Shown one piece after another: positions 24,530-33,663 of a stretch of DNA of 64,000 nucleotides. The notes under the pieces were generated by a model. That model was not told the DNA's origin. It saw only the letters and a list, made by a program, of their open reading frames with translations, and ran no database searches. Numbering within the stretch: the first letter of the stretch is position 1; the number at the start of each line of letters is the position of its first letter. The position numbers were made by a program, and so were the translations under genes. The stretch lies in NCBI RefSeq assembly GCF_012396365.1, contig NZ_JAAXPG010000028.1, positions 33,668 to 97,667 on the forward strand, written 5' to 3'. This DNA comes from Nocardiopsis alborubida (GTDB lineage Bacteria > Actinomycetota > Actinomycetes > Streptosporangiales > Streptosporangiaceae).

Positions 24530-26363
24530 TCGGGCGCTCCTCCGGGCAGGGCACGAACTCCTCGTCGGTCATGTCGACCGGCGGGTACGGGTGCCAGTTC
24601 ATGTAACACGCGTAGGCGCCGCGCGCGGTGTCCGCGTTCCCGCCGAGCGCCGTGGGGGCGGGCAGGTAGGCGAGCAGCCCGCTCTCGGGCGCCTCCGGGA
24701 AACGCACCTCGAACTCCGCGCCGGGCGTCTCCCGGCTGACGGTGGCCAGCACCTCGTCGGGAACCGCGACGTGGGCGGGCCGTCCGTCGGCGGTGGGATC
24801 CCTGGGGAGCGGGTCCAGCCCCTCGCCGACCTCAAGGAGGGTGATGTCGCCCGATCGCAGCGTGAACTCACCGGCGTCCGCCACGTACTCGACCTCGCCG
24901 AACACCATGATCCCGGTCTGGGCGGCGGTGTCGGAGTAGACGGTCTCCACCCGGACGGTCGCCACCGCGTACTCGGCGCGTTCGACATCTGCGGGCAGAG
25001 CGGGGCTGGCCCCGTCGAAACCGGGGGTGATCCCGAGCCCTCCGGAGCCGTCCGCGTGCACGGTGAACAGGCCGTTCCCGGAGATCTCCACCGCGATCTC
25101 GCCGCCGGCGCCAGCGTTCGAGACCTCGTCCGAACCCTCTCCGGGGCCGTCCCCGTTCTCGCCGCTCCCGCTGCCGGACCCTTCCGTTCCCCCGGCGGCA
25201 TCGGTTCTGTCAGCACCCGGGCCGGTGCCGCCCGAGCCGGTGCCATCCGGGCCGAACCGGACGCCCACGAACCAGCCGCCTCCGGCCACCAGCAGCACGG
25301 CGGCGGCCGCCGCCGCGACCAGCGTCCAGCGGCGCTTCCCCGGCTCCCGCGCGGCCGACCGGTCCGAGGGCTGACCTGTTCCCGGAGACGGGTCGAGGGA
25401 GCGGGGCGGGGTGGTCGTGGTGGGCGGCGGCGGTGCCTCCCAGCCGTCCCGGAGCACCCGGGTGACCAGGGCGGTCGCCTCTTCGGCCGGACTCGCGCCG
25501 ACGGTTCCCGTGAGCCGCGCCCCGAGCAGCTCGGACAGCGCCTGCTCCACGGTCGGCCGCCGTGCGGGGTCGCCCCCGGTGGCGGCGGTGACCAGCGGCA
25601 ACAGGTCATCGGGGACCCCGGCCAGGTCCGGTCGGCCGTCCAGTACCCGCACGGCCACGGTCTCGGCGGAACCGGTGCCGAACGGGTTTCTTCCGGTGGC
25701 GGCGAAGGCGACCAGGGCGCCCCAGGCGAACACGTCGGCCGCCGGGCTCGGCTGGCCGCCGCGCAGCAGCTCCGGGGCCACCCAGCCGGGGGTGCCGAAC
25801 AGCCCTCCGGTGCGGGTGATGGCGGTCTCCGCGAGGGCGCGGGCGATGCCGAAGTCGAGGACCTTGGGGCCGTCCGCCGCGAGTACCACGTTGCCGGGTT
25901 TGAGGTCGCGGTGCACGATCCCGGCCGTGTGGATCGCCCGCAGCGCCTCGCTCACCCCCGTGGCGAAGGCCCGCAGGTTGGTGCCGGTCAGCGGGCCGTG
26001 TTCGCGCACGTGCTGGCGCAGGGTGGGCCCGGCGACGTACTCGGTGGCCAGCCAGGGTTGGGCGGCGTCGGTGTCGCTGTCCAGGAAGCGCGGCACGCAG
26101 GGGCTGGACACGCGCCGGACGAGGTCGGCCTCGCGGCGGAACCGGGCACGGAAGTCGGGGTCGGCGGAGAGGTCACCGTGGACGAGCTTGATCGCCACCA
26201 GGCCGCCGGAGGGGTCCCGGCCGGCGTAGACGGTGCCCATGCCGCCCGCGCCGAGGCGGCCCACGGTCCGGTACCGGCCGACGGATCCGGGGTCGCGGGG
26301 CCGTAGGGGTTGGAAGGTCTGGGAAGACCGGGAGGGGCGGGAGGGCGGTTCAGGAGAGGTCAC
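24522..26363 (-). CDS. Membrane Ser/Thr protein kinase (PknB-like), copy 1
   Basis: 613 residues. The kinase domain starts near residue 25: R-L-G-A-G-G-M-G-T-V-Y-A-G, V-A-I-K-L-V, H-R-D-L-K-P-G-N-V-V, D-F-G-I-A-R, and G-T-P-G-W-V-A-P-E-L. A membrane segment (V-A-A-A-A-A-A-V-L-L-V-A-G-G-G-W-F-V-G-V, about 345-365) leads to an extracellular domain with an acidic Gly/Ser linker and a C-terminal C-Y-M-N-W-H-P-Y. The intracellular halves of the two kinases are close paralogues and the sensor halves are diverged, indicating tandem duplication. Confidence 0.92.
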   Translation of the reverse strand: MTSPEPPSRPSRSSQTFQPLRPRDPGSVGRYRTVGRLGAGGMGTVYAGRDPSGGLVAIKLVHGDLSADPDFRARFRREADLVRRVSSPCVPRFLDSDTDAAQPWLATEYVAGPTLRQHVREHGPLTGTNLRAFATGVSEALRAIHTAGIVHRDLKPGNVVLAADGPKVLDFGIARALAETAITRTGGLFGTPGWVAPELLRGGQPSPAADVFAWGALVAFAATGRNPFGTGSAETVAVRVLDGRPDLAGVPDDLLPLVTAATGGDPARRPTVEQALSELLGARLTGTVGASPAEEATALVTRVLRDGWEAPPPPTTTTPPRSLDPSPGTGQPSDRSAAREPGKRRWTLVAAAAAAVLLVAGGGWFVGVRFGPDGTGSGGTGPGADRTDAAGGTEGSGSGSGENGDGPGEGSDEVSNAGAGGEIAVEISGNGLFTVHADGSGGLGITPGFDGASPALPADVERAEYAVATVRVETVYSDTAAQTGIMVFGEVEYVADAGEFTLRSGDITLLEVGEGLDPLPRDPTADGRPAHVAVPDEVLATVSRETPGAEFEVRFPEAPESGLLAYLPAPTALGGNADTARGAYACYMNWHPYPPVDMTDEEFVPCPEERPSE

Positions 26364-26458
26364 GTGCGCTCCGAGTGCCGCAGGGGGGTTCAGGATCGCA
26401 GGTGGGGGGACACATGCGGTCGGTTCTGACCATAACCGGTCACGTCGACGGCGGGCCG

Positions 26459-26501
26459 GGCCGCCTCACCGGCCGCCTCACCGGCCGCCTCACCGGCCGC
26501 C
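26459..26501. repeat. 12-bp tandem repeat upstream of the kinase operon
   Basis: GGCCGCCTCACC is repeated three times exactly, followed by a partial fourth copy. It lies about 100 bases upstream of the kinase start at 26363, in the 26364-26731 gene-free stretch. It may be slippage-prone spacer DNA or a multi-copy regulator site. Confidence 0.7.
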
Positions 26502-26534
26502 AGCGGCGCCCGCGGCCTGGGGCACGCGGGCCGG

Positions 26535-26584
26535 ACGCACAGCGCCCCCGAAGGGCACCCATGCCCTTCGGGGGCGCTGTGCGT
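26535..26584. terminator. Strong hairpin, likely terminator of the 27598-26732 gene
   Basis: A perfect 23-bp stem (ACGCACAGCGCCCCCGAAGG... to its complement) encloses the 4-base loop CCCA. It lies after the minus-strand gene ending at 26732 and before the kinase operon. The rest of 26364-26731 holds only the 12-bp tandem repeat and promoter space. Confidence 0.85.
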
Positions 26585-26731
26585 GTGCGGCTGTCGCAGG
26601 AACGGCCCGGGTGGTCAGCGCTGTGCGCTGCCGGAGGCGTCACCACCGGGCGGGGCCCACACGGAGCCCCGCGGCGTCTTCGCGGACGGGCCTGTTCGGG
26701 GTCTTCGCGGCGGTTCGGGTCGAGCTCCGGG

Positions 26732-27598
26732 CTAGGAGATCGGACCCGGCTGCGGGCCGGGGCCGGCGGGCTGCGGCGCGCCGAAGGTCTGCATCCGCTC
26801 CCGGACCAGCCGGGTGCGGTGCGAGGCGCGCCGGACCCCGGTGACGATGAGGACGACCACCCCGGCGATGAAGCTCAACGGGCCGAGGACGACCAGGACC
26901 AGGGTGCCGGTAACGAGCTTGGCCTCGGAGGACGCGGTCTGTTCGAGCGTGCCGATCCCGTAGGTACCCGAGTGGATGTCGTCGCAGCGAAGGACGTACT
27001 CACCGGGTTCGGGCGTGGACAGCTCGGCGGTGAGCCGCCAGCTGTCGTAGGCCGTGCCGCTGTAGGAGTGCGGCGCCGTGTCCAGGTTGTCGTTCCCGGA
27101 CCCGGGGCCCGCGGGCGTGTCGAGTTCGCAGGCGAAACGGTTGGCGTCGCCCTCGACGTACAGCCCCCAGTGGCCCTCCTGCCCCTCCTCTACCTGGAAG
27201 GCGGCACTGCTGCCGCCCTCGAACTCGGCGATGAACTCGGGCTCCGCGGTCGCGGAGAGGAGAAGACCGAGGAAGACGAGGAAGGAGGCCAGCGCGCCGA
27301 TCGGGATGGTGAGCCCGCCGATCCAGTACCAGCGTGCGCGGGGGCGCAGTTCCTTCCCGTCGATGACGGGTGGAGGCGGGACCTGCGGGTACTGGAACTG
27401 GGCCTGAGGGTACGGAGCCTGAGGATACGGAGCTTGCGGGTACGGGTCCTGGGGGTGCACGGGGGCCTGCGCGCCGGGGGTCTGGGGGTACGGAAACGGG
27501 GTGCCGGGGACGGGCTGAGGAGCCTGGTCCGCCTGTGCGGAGGGATCGTTCCGGGCGGGCTCGTGTGGCGGGGGAGAGGGAAGTGGCATGGCTGACAT
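26732..27598 (-). CDS. Pro/Gln/Tyr-rich membrane protein
   Basis: 288 residues from the ATG at 27598 (a second ATG lies at 27589). The first 100 residues are Pro-rich, with repeats of Y-P-Q-A-P in tandem. Two transmembrane segments (I-G-A-L-A-S-F-L-V-F-L-G-L-L-L and L-V-L-V-V-L-G-P-L-S-F-I-A-G-V-V-V) flank an extracellular domain of about 120 residues with one Cys pair. The layout resembles actinobacterial surface-stress or phosphorylation-target membrane proteins. Its position next to kinase genes suggests a partner (inference). Confidence 0.75.
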   Translation of the reverse strand: MSAMPLPSPPPHEPARNDPSAQADQAPQPVPGTPFPYPQTPGAQAPVHPQDPYPQAPYPQAPYPQAQFQYPQVPPPPVIDGKELRPRARWYWIGGLTIPIGALASFLVFLGLLLSATAEPEFIAEFEGGSSAAFQVEEGQEGHWGLYVEGDANRFACELDTPAGPGSGNDNLDTAPHSYSGTAYDSWRLTAELSTPEPGEYVLRCDDIHSGTYGIGTLEQTASSEAKLVTGTLVLVVLGPLSFIAGVVVLIVTGVRRASHRTRLVRERMQTFGAPQPAGPGPQPGPIS

Positions 27599-27756
27599 TT
27601 TGTCAGTTCTACGTAGCTGCCGGTGACAGGATTCCAGCTCCGGTGCTGGGACGTTCAGGCGGGTTCCGGGTGGGTGGAGGCGTTCCCGGCCCACACCAGG
27701 GTCCGACCACGAACCCGGTGGTCAAACCTCAGCGGGTCGTCGCCTTGTCAGCGGTA

Positions 27757-27893
27757 GGCGTACCGGCTGCGGATGCGCGCGCAGATCGTCCTGCAGGCCG
27801 CACGCGGACGCTCCAACGCGCGCATCGCCCGGGAGAGCGGCCTGCGCCTGGACATGGTCCGGTGCTGGCGCGGCCGGTTCGCCGACCAGGGCC
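27757..27893 (+). pseudogene. IS630-family transposase fragment (helix-turn-helix), plus orientation
   Basis: Reads Y-R-L-R-M-R-A-Q-I-V-L-Q-A-A-R-G-R-S-N, then R-I-A-R-E-S-G-L-R-L-D and W-R-G-R-F-A-D. This is the N-terminal DNA-binding part of an IS630-type transposase; the DDE domain is missing. It abuts the MarR gene end. A second, inverted copy lies at 29455-29640. Confidence 0.75.
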
Positions 27894-27894
27894 A

Positions 27895-28323
27895 TCAGTG
27901 TTTCGAGTTCGGTGCTGTTGCGGGGGTGAGTGCGGTTGCCAGGGCGGCGAGGCGGTCATGTTCCTCGGGTGTGAGACGGCTGAACCGGTCGGCGACCGAT
28001 TCGGCGAAGCGCTCCCGTAGGCGCACAATCAGCTGTTCGCCCTCCTGGGTGGCCGTTACGCGATTCACCCTGCGGTCCTCGCTGTCGCGCTCTCTCGCCA
28101 ACAGCCCTCGCCTCTCCAGCCGGTCGATCATGCCGGTGACATTGGTCCTGTCGCAGCCGAGAGTGGTGGCCAGTTCACTGAAGGACGGCCGATCGGAAGT
28201 CAGGACGCACAGCAGCTGGGCCTGCTGAGCGGTCAGGCCGAACTCGCGTCCGAGGAGCGCGTAGAGGGCGGCGGCCTCGCGGTGCAGCGTGGTTACGGCG
28301 GCAGCAAGGGCATGCGAGGTCAT
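27895..28323 (-). CDS. MarR-family transcriptional regulator
   Basis: 142 residues. The winged helix reads L-T-A-Q-Q-A-Q-L-L-C-V-L and F-S-E-L-A-T-T-L-G-C-D-R-T-N-V-T-G-M-I (about 55-70), then D-R-R-V-N-R-V-T-A-T wing. It is divergent from the SDR gene with a palindrome between them, so it probably represses the SDR. C-terminus P-N-S-K-H lies at the junction with the IS630 relic. Confidence 0.9.
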   Translation of the reverse strand: MTSHALAAAVTTLHREAAALYALLGREFGLTAQQAQLLCVLTSDRPSFSELATTLGCDRTNVTGMIDRLERRGLLARERDSEDRRVNRVTATQEGEQLIVRLRERFAESVADRFSRLTPEEHDRLAALATALTPATAPNSKH

Positions 28324-28340
28324 GAGAGAGAGTCTAGATG

Positions 28341-28358
28341 ATTGACCTCATCGACAAT
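28341..28358. promoter_or_regulatory. MarR operator-like palindrome
   Basis: ATTGACCTCATCGACAAT is an imperfect inverted repeat (ATTG-C...G-CAAT) placed between the divergent MarR and SDR starts, in an AT-rich stretch. Its location fits autoregulation and control of the SDR gene. Confidence 0.5.
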
Positions 28359-28415
28359 TTAGGGGAGTATCTCACCTATCTACATCATCACCTTTCGAGA
28401 GACTCAGGCATACAC

Positions 28416-29147
28416 ATGAACAGCAAGGTCGCAGTCGTGACGGGAGCGTCCCGGGGGATCGGGCGCGCTGTCGCCGAACGGTTGGGGGCGGATGGAGCGC
28501 GGGTGATCGTCAACTACCACTCGGACGCGGTCGCGGCGAAAGATGCCGTGGCCGCCGTCGAGCGTGCGGGCGGACGGGCCACCGCAGTGCGAGCCGATGT
28601 GCGCGACGCGACGCAACTGAGCTCTCTGTTCAAGGCGGCCGTTGCGGAGTACGGCGGGCTGGATGTCCTCGTCAGCAACACGGGGATGGCGCGCCCCACA
28701 TCCTTGGCGGATGCCACGGACGAGGACTTGGAGCTGCACCTCGCCATCAACACCCGGCCCGTCTTCAGAGCCCTGAAGGAGACCGCACTCCACATGCGCC
28801 ACGGTGGGCGGGTCGTCGTGATCTCCAGCGGCTCGACCGTCGTGGCGCATCCCGGCGCGGGCCTCTACGCCGCGAGTAAAGCGGCAGCTGAGCAACTGGC
28901 CCGGACGGCGGCACACGAGCTCGGACCGCGCGGAATCACGGTGAACAGCGTGCTGCCCGGCGCTACCCGCACCGATGCCCTGCAAGCTCAGATGCCGGCT
29001 GACGTGGCCGCGTCCATCCGTAGCCAGACGCCCCTCGGCCGCCTGGGCGAGCCGGCCGACATCGCATCGGTGGTCGCGTTCCTGGTCTCGGACGAAGGCG
29101 CATGGATCAACGGCCAGACCATCCACGCAAGCGGTGGCCTCTTCTGA
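28416..29147 (+). CDS. Short-chain dehydrogenase/reductase (3-oxoacyl-ACP reductase-like)
   Basis: 243 residues from the ATG at 28416. NAD(P)-binding T-G-A-S-R-G-I-G-R at residues 10-18, S-N-T-G-M (N-A-A-G variant) near 88, catalytic Ser in V-V-I-S-S-G-S-T and Y-A-A-S-K with Tyr and Lys. C-terminal D-I-A-S-V-V-A-F-L-V-S-D and I-N-G-Q-T-I are classical SDR. Substrate unknown. Followed by the decayed start of a P450 gene, which may once have been its operon partner. Confidence 0.93.
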   Translation: MNSKVAVVTGASRGIGRAVAERLGADGARVIVNYHSDAVAAKDAVAAVERAGGRATAVRADVRDATQLSSLFKAAVAEYGGLDVLVSNTGMARPTSLADATDEDLELHLAINTRPVFRALKETALHMRHGGRVVVISSGSTVVAHPGAGLYAASKAAAEQLARTAAHELGPRGITVNSVLPGATRTDALQAQMPADVAASIRSQTPLGRLGEPADIASVVAFLVSDEGAWINGQTIHASGGLF

Positions 29148-29322
29148 GGTGCCCTGGCAGCTGTTGCCCTTGCATGCCTGATGACGGTGTCTTCGCCGGT
29201 CAGGCACAGAGTCGCTGAACCGTGGAAGTCGTGGCCTGTGCGGCCTGACGGCGCAGCAGCACGTTCCCGCGCTCCGACTCACCGACCCGCCCGCTGGAGT
29301 ACTCCCCACCATCAAGGAGAGA

Positions 29323-29457
29323 CATGTCCGACCCCCCTGGCCGGAAGCCCGACCGAAGCGACCGCGTCGGCCCCTGAACAGCCGATGCCCAGGGCAACGG
29401 GCTGCCCATTCGACCCGCCCCCGGCACTCGAAGCGAGGCAGCGGAAAGGCCCCCTCA
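29323..29457 (+). pseudogene. 5' fragment of a cytochrome P450 gene, frameshifted and truncated
   Basis: AAGGAGAG precedes ATGTCCGACCCCCC. Read as written the frame stops after 17 codons. Removing one C from the C6 run opens a frame to M-S-D-P-L-A-G-S-P-T-E-A-T-A-S, then A-T-G-C-P-F-D-P-P-P-A-L-E-A, and G-P-L-T-R, the typical P450 N-terminus. Coding similarity ends at the inverted IS630 fragment (29457). The remaining 350 or so residues are absent from the window. Confidence 0.65.
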
Positions 29458-29640
29458 CTCGGCGAACCGGTCGCGCCAGCACCGGACCGTGTCCAGGCGC
29501 AGGCCGGTCTCCCGGGCGATGCGCGTGTTGGAGCGTCCGCGTGCGGCCTGCAGGACGGTCTGCGCGCGCATCCGCAGCCGGTACCCAGTCTTGTGGCCGT
29601 AGGCCCTCGGTTTCAGCCGCTCGTGCTCGGCGGCACGCGA
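29455..29640 (-). pseudogene. IS630-family transposase fragment, minus orientation; 29641-29904 no intact gene
   Basis: Reads R-L-K-P-R-A-Y-G-H-K-T-G-Y, then R-A-Q-T-V-L-Q-A-A-R-G-R-S-N-T-R-I-A-R-E-T-G-L-R-L-D and W-R-D-R-F-A-E. It is a longer version of the 27757 fragment, inverted. It interrupts the P450 fragment. Beyond it, 29715-29800 encodes a short TPR-like stretch (E-A-E-T-R-Y-R-R-A-L-E-D-G) that is not a complete gene. Confidence 0.75.
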
Positions 29641-29904
29641 GGTGATTGGACGGGCAGCGGCAACAGGCAAGGCAGACAGGCCGGTCGAGAGAAGCCCCTT
29701 CCCGATGTCCAACCTCGCGAAGCCACGGAAGGAGTCGGACCGAGTGGAGGAAGCCGAAACCCGGTACCGACGAGCCCTTGAGGACGGGGAAGCCGAGTGC
29801 CCGTGCCCTGGAGTCGCTCACCACCGACCGGTGAACAGGTGCGGTTCCTTCGCGTCGGACCCCGCTCCGATGTTCTCCGACCCCCGCCTCGCAGACACCA
29901 GGGG

Positions 29905-30768
29905 TCAGGGCGCCAACCGCTCGACCAGCGCCCGCGCCCGATCCATCCTGACCTTCTTCGCCTGGGCGAACAGCGCGAAATCCCCGGCGTGCTCCTCGAT
30001 CAGATCGTTCTGCGCCGCCGCCTCCGCGCCGTGCCAAACCCGGACCACCGAGGCCGTCTCCTTGCACGCCACGTCCGCGCTCGCCACCGCGGTCTCCTCC
30101 GCCGAGGCGACGTTGTCCTGCCAGCGCGGGTCCTGCGACGCCTCGGTGGGAGTGGAGTAGGCAAAGCCCCGGTCCGCCATGCACGCGCTCCAGGCGGCGA
30201 ACGCGTCCACCACGGCGGGGTCGCGCAACGAGGTGTCGAAGCCCGTGCTGATGTAGGAGTTCAGCAGGCTGTCGTCCGTGGCGGGGACCTCCGCCGACAT
30301 CTCCTGCTGCGCCTGGCGCAGGCATCCGGTCCTGCTCTCGTCCCCGTGGGCCGCCCGGTACTCGGTGACCGGGAGGCTCTGACGCTCCTCCCGCACCCGC
30401 TCCACCCTCTCCTCGTGCTCGGATGCGGGCGGCGCCTGGTAGCCGTACAGTTCGGCCACGCCCGTCTCGATCACGCCGTAGCGACGCCGGTGCGCGGAGT
30501 CGATCCCCTCCTCCTCGGGCGCGGGGACGACCTGCCAGTCCATGCCGTTCTCCCTCATGCACTCGCGCACGAGCAGGTCCTCGGCGTAGCGCAGCGTGCG
30601 CATCTCGAAGGGGGAGAGCGTGTGCTCGTCGAAGGGGAGCGACAGGGTTCGGGCCTGCTCCTCCTCGGCAAGGAAACCGTTCCCGTCGTCGCCGCGGGCA
30701 CCGCAGGCGGCCAGGCCGAGGACCAGACCCAGTGCCGCCGCGGCGCCCGGAAGGCGCCGTCTGTTCAT
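29905..30768 (-). CDS. Secreted lipoprotein, function unknown
   Basis: 287 residues from the ATG at 30768. Signal peptide and lipobox: L-G-L-V-L-G-L-A-A-C-G (Cys at about 23). The mature part is acidic, helical, with Cys residues in R-E-C-M-R-E-N-G, R-T-G-C-L-R, S-A-C-M-A-D-R-G-F and D-V-A-C-K-E-T, a pattern typical of actinobacterial lipoproteins that may form disulfides. No enzyme motifs. Directly downstream of, and co-oriented with, the I36-type gene. Confidence 0.85.
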   Translation of the reverse strand: MNRRRLPGAAAALGLVLGLAACGARGDDGNGFLAEEEQARTLSLPFDEHTLSPFEMRTLRYAEDLLVRECMRENGMDWQVVPAPEEEGIDSAHRRRYGVIETGVAELYGYQAPPASEHEERVERVREERQSLPVTEYRAAHGDESRTGCLRQAQQEMSAEVPATDDSLLNSYISTGFDTSLRDPAVVDAFAAWSACMADRGFAYSTPTEASQDPRWQDNVASAEETAVASADVACKETASVVRVWHGAEAAAQNDLIEEHAGDFALFAQAKKVRMDRARALVERLAP

Positions 30769-30842
30769 CGGTTGCTCCACTTCCCAGGGCCGAAGCCGGG
30801 GAGGCCGTGCACCGCTGCGCCCAATCTCCCCGGCCCGAGGGC

Positions 30843-31244
30843 TCACCAGATACGGATCGAGCTGATCCGGTTGTCGAAACCGTTGTTGGTCAGGTCGCTG
30901 TCGACCGAATTCGCCTGGGCGTAGTAGGACGGGCCCTCGCCATTCGCGTGTGCGTAGAAGGACGCGTCGTTGGGCTTCCGGTTCTTCATGGAGCTGGCGT
31001 TGTCGTTGACGTCGCGGCAACCCGAGCCGCTCCAGCAGCGGCCCTGCAGGTTGTAGACGTGTCCGGAGGTCCGGAAGGACCCGCCCGCGTAGTCGTCGTG
31101 TTCGTAGAGGTAGATGTAGGTGGCCTGCGCCTCGACGGCGGGGATGCTCGCGGCCGAGGCCGTCGAGGCCGTGCCGAGCACGCCGGCCAGGGTGATGGAG
31201 CCGAGTGCGCCGACGATGGCGAACATACGCCTCTTGCTGGACAA
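30843..31244 (-). CDS. Secreted beta/gamma-crystallin-like protein (peptidase inhibitor I36 family)
   Basis: 133 residues. An N-terminal signal peptide ends at A-S-T-A-S-A-A (about 32). The mature domain has Y-L-Y-E-H-D-D-Y-A-G-G-S-F and C-R-D-V-N-D-N-A-S-S-M-K-N, then D-N-R-I-S-S-I-R, the Greek-key pattern of the SMI/I36 family. One Cys pair (C-W-S-G-S-G-C). Family members inhibit metalloproteases or bind calcium; which applies here is unknown. Confidence 0.85.
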   Translation of the reverse strand: MSSKRRMFAIVGALGSITLAGVLGTASTASAASIPAVEAQATYIYLYEHDDYAGGSFRTSGHVYNLQGRCWSGSGCRDVNDNASSMKNRKPNDASFYAHANGEGPSYYAQANSVDSDLTNNGFDNRISSIRIW

Positions 31245-31818
31245 GGGGTTCTCCTTTTGGGCATCAGTGGCCAGAGGGAGCCATCCATGAATTCTCGCTC
31301 ATGGAATTTCTTCCTTCATCGAATATAACCAACGAGGCGCGGGCGCGAAAGGAGGTGGCATGGCCGCATCAGGCCGTCGCAAGTTTCTTCGCCTAAACTC
31401 ACAGTCGAATTCGGTTATTTTGGCGTCTTTTGGGAGGGTGTGAATTCCGGGTGTGGCGGTGCAGCGGGGGTGGGTGGGGGGAGTAGCGCGGCGGATCATC
31501 GCCGCCGGACGCCCCTGGGCTGACCGGACACGATCGGGACAAGGCACGCGCCGGGCGCCCTCGACCGTGCCGCGTGGCCACTGTGGGACCGCCTCCGAGC
31601 CCTGGCCCCTTCGTCGCGCGGGACGACCAGCACGACCCCAGGCCCGCGCAGTCGCGCGGGCCCGTGGTCCGCCGTGAGGAGGGCTTCGTCATCTCGGCGT
31701 GCACCCGGCGCACCGTGCCGGTGCACCCCGCTGACGCCGCCGAACTCCAGCCCCGGCCACCGGTCCCTAGACTGCCTGAGCCGACGACGGACGGAACAGG
31801 ACAAGGGGTGGGACAGCG
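31245..31818. other. Gene-free divergent promoter region
   Basis: 574 bases between the I36 gene (minus) and the beta-propeller gene (plus). The part 31245-31440 is clearly lower in GC, as expected for the I36 promoter. 31441-31818 is GC-rich with only shadow frames. No repeats or RNA genes noticed. Confidence 0.5.
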
Positions 31819-33663
31819 GTGCGACGACGTGTGGGGGACGTGCTCGGCTGGAGCGGGGTCACGGTGCTCGTGGGCGCCCTGATCCTGACCACGCCCCACG
31901 TCTCGAATTTCAGCGAGCGGGCCGCGCCGGGCAGCCAGGGCCCGGCGCTCCTGGTCGGCCTGACGCTGCTGCTGGCCGCCGCGGTGCTGGGGTGGGTGTC
32001 CCTGACCGCCACCCGCGACCCCGACCGGCTCGCCGCGCGCCCGACCCTGGGCAGCGCGCTGGGCCGCGGTGCCGTGGTCCTGGTGGTGCTCGCGGTGGTG
32101 TGGGCGGCCTTCCCCACCCGTCACCTGGCCGCGATCGTGGACAACGACGGTTATCGGATGTTCTCCGACCACGTGCTGGCCCTGTGGGTCGGGGTGTGCC
32201 TGGTGGCCCTGGGCACGGCCCTGGCGCTGGGAGCGGCCACGGCCCTGCCCTGGCACCGGTGGAAGCGGGTGCTGACCGGGGCGGCGGCGGGCACCCTGGT
32301 CGTGACGTTGGTCTGGACGCTGGTGCCCGCGGCCCTGACCCGGGCCTTCATGGTCGAGCACACCGTGGCCGCCGCCGACGGCGGGCAGGCGGCGCCGGTC
32401 CCGGCCACGATCAGCCGGGTGGGGTGGACCTGGGAGCCCGAGCACCCGGTGCTGGACCCGGTGCTGGGTGTGGAGCGGGGTCCGCGCGGGCCCCTGGTGC
32501 TCTACGACGACGGGTTCGTGGCCCTGGACGGGGCCACCGGCGAGGAGTTGTGGACCTACCGGTTGCCCTTCTCCCGTCAGGCGCAGGCCGGGGTGTTCGC
32601 GGGCCAGGACCGCTACGCCTACCTGTCGCACGTCACCGAAGCCACGCCTGAGTCTGAGCCGCAGACCCACGCGATGGTGATGCTGGACGCCGCCACCGGC
32701 GAGGTGGTGCGCGAGACGCCCATGCCCGCCCTGACCTGGCAGGGACAGGAGAAGTCCCCACCGCTGCGCTACCTCACCCCCGACGTGCGCGTCTTTCGCG
32801 TCCACGAGGACGGGCGGTCCCTGGTCGTGGCCTACGCCACCGACTCCACCGAGCGCCTGTGGGAGGTCGAACTCCGGGAGGGGGCCGGTGAACGCTGGTG
32901 CCAGTGGGCTGATGACGGTGGGATCCGCGGTCACGGCGACCGGGTGCTGGTGGCGCGCCTGTGCCTGGACCAGGAGCACCTCCCTGAGGAGGATGTTGAA
33001 TCGACCCTGTACAGGATGGACGTGCCCGAGGACGCGGTGGAGAGCGTGACCGCGCTGGACGTGTCCACGGGTGAGCGGGTGTGGCGCCAGGAGTGGACAC
33101 CCGACAATCTGTCTTACACGCAAGTGCCCATCATCGGCGCCGTGCGCGAGGGGCGCGGGGGTGAGGCGGTGGCCCGCACTCCGGGCGGGGCGTTCGCCGT
33201 GGACGACGGCGCTCCCGCTCAGGTGTTCCCTCCGGCACCGGACCCCATGTATGAGTACGCCGTGGGTGTGGACACCCGGGGCGCGGTGGTGCTGCGCGAC
33301 CGGGGCGGCGATGAGCCTGGTCTGCTGCTGGTCACCGACGCCAGCGGGGAGGTCGTCCAGCGCAGCGAGGTCGAGGTGGACGCGGACCTGTGGGCACCGG
33401 TGAACCAGGCCCGCGTCCTGGAGTCGGTGCTGGTCGTGCCGCACCTGGCCTGGGACGACGCCGACCGTCGGGTCCTCACCGTCTCCGTCCTGCCCTGGGA
33501 GGGCGAGGCCGCTCAGCAGGGCTGGACGCAGATCCTGCTGGAGGACGGCGAGGGTCCTGTCGAAGCGCCGGACCTGCTGGGCGTTGGCGACTACGGCGTT
33601 CTTCCGGTTCCCGGGGCGGTGGTCTCCCACGTGGAGGACCGCCTGTACGGGCTGGTGCCCTAG
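31819..33663 (+). CDS. Membrane protein with PQQ-like beta-propeller
   Basis: 614 residues, GTG start. Five hydrophobic segments in the first 180 residues (for example L-V-G-L-T-L-L-L-A-A-A-V-L-G-W-V and L-V-V-L-A-V-V-W-A-A) anchor it. From about residue 200 the outside part has repeated blades: Y-D-D-G-F-V-A-L-D-G-A-T-G-E-E-L-W, M-L-D-A-A-T-G-E-V-V, A-L-D-V-S-T-G-E-R-V-W. These are PQQ/WD-type repeats without PQQ-dehydrogenase catalytic residues. Probably a surface scaffold or sensor. Confidence 0.8.
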   Translation: MRRRVGDVLGWSGVTVLVGALILTTPHVSNFSERAAPGSQGPALLVGLTLLLAAAVLGWVSLTATRDPDRLAARPTLGSALGRGAVVLVVLAVVWAAFPTRHLAAIVDNDGYRMFSDHVLALWVGVCLVALGTALALGAATALPWHRWKRVLTGAAAGTLVVTLVWTLVPAALTRAFMVEHTVAAADGGQAAPVPATISRVGWTWEPEHPVLDPVLGVERGPRGPLVLYDDGFVALDGATGEELWTYRLPFSRQAQAGVFAGQDRYAYLSHVTEATPESEPQTHAMVMLDAATGEVVRETPMPALTWQGQEKSPPLRYLTPDVRVFRVHEDGRSLVVAYATDSTERLWEVELREGAGERWCQWADDGGIRGHGDRVLVARLCLDQEHLPEEDVESTLYRMDVPEDAVESVTALDVSTGERVWRQEWTPDNLSYTQVPIIGAVREGRGGEAVARTPGGAFAVDDGAPAQVFPPAPDPMYEYAVGVDTRGAVVLRDRGGDEPGLLLVTDASGEVVQRSEVEVDADLWAPVNQARVLESVLVVPHLAWDDADRRVLTVSVLPWEGEAAQQGWTQILLEDGEGPVEAPDLLGVGDYGVLPVPGAVVSHVEDRLYGLVP

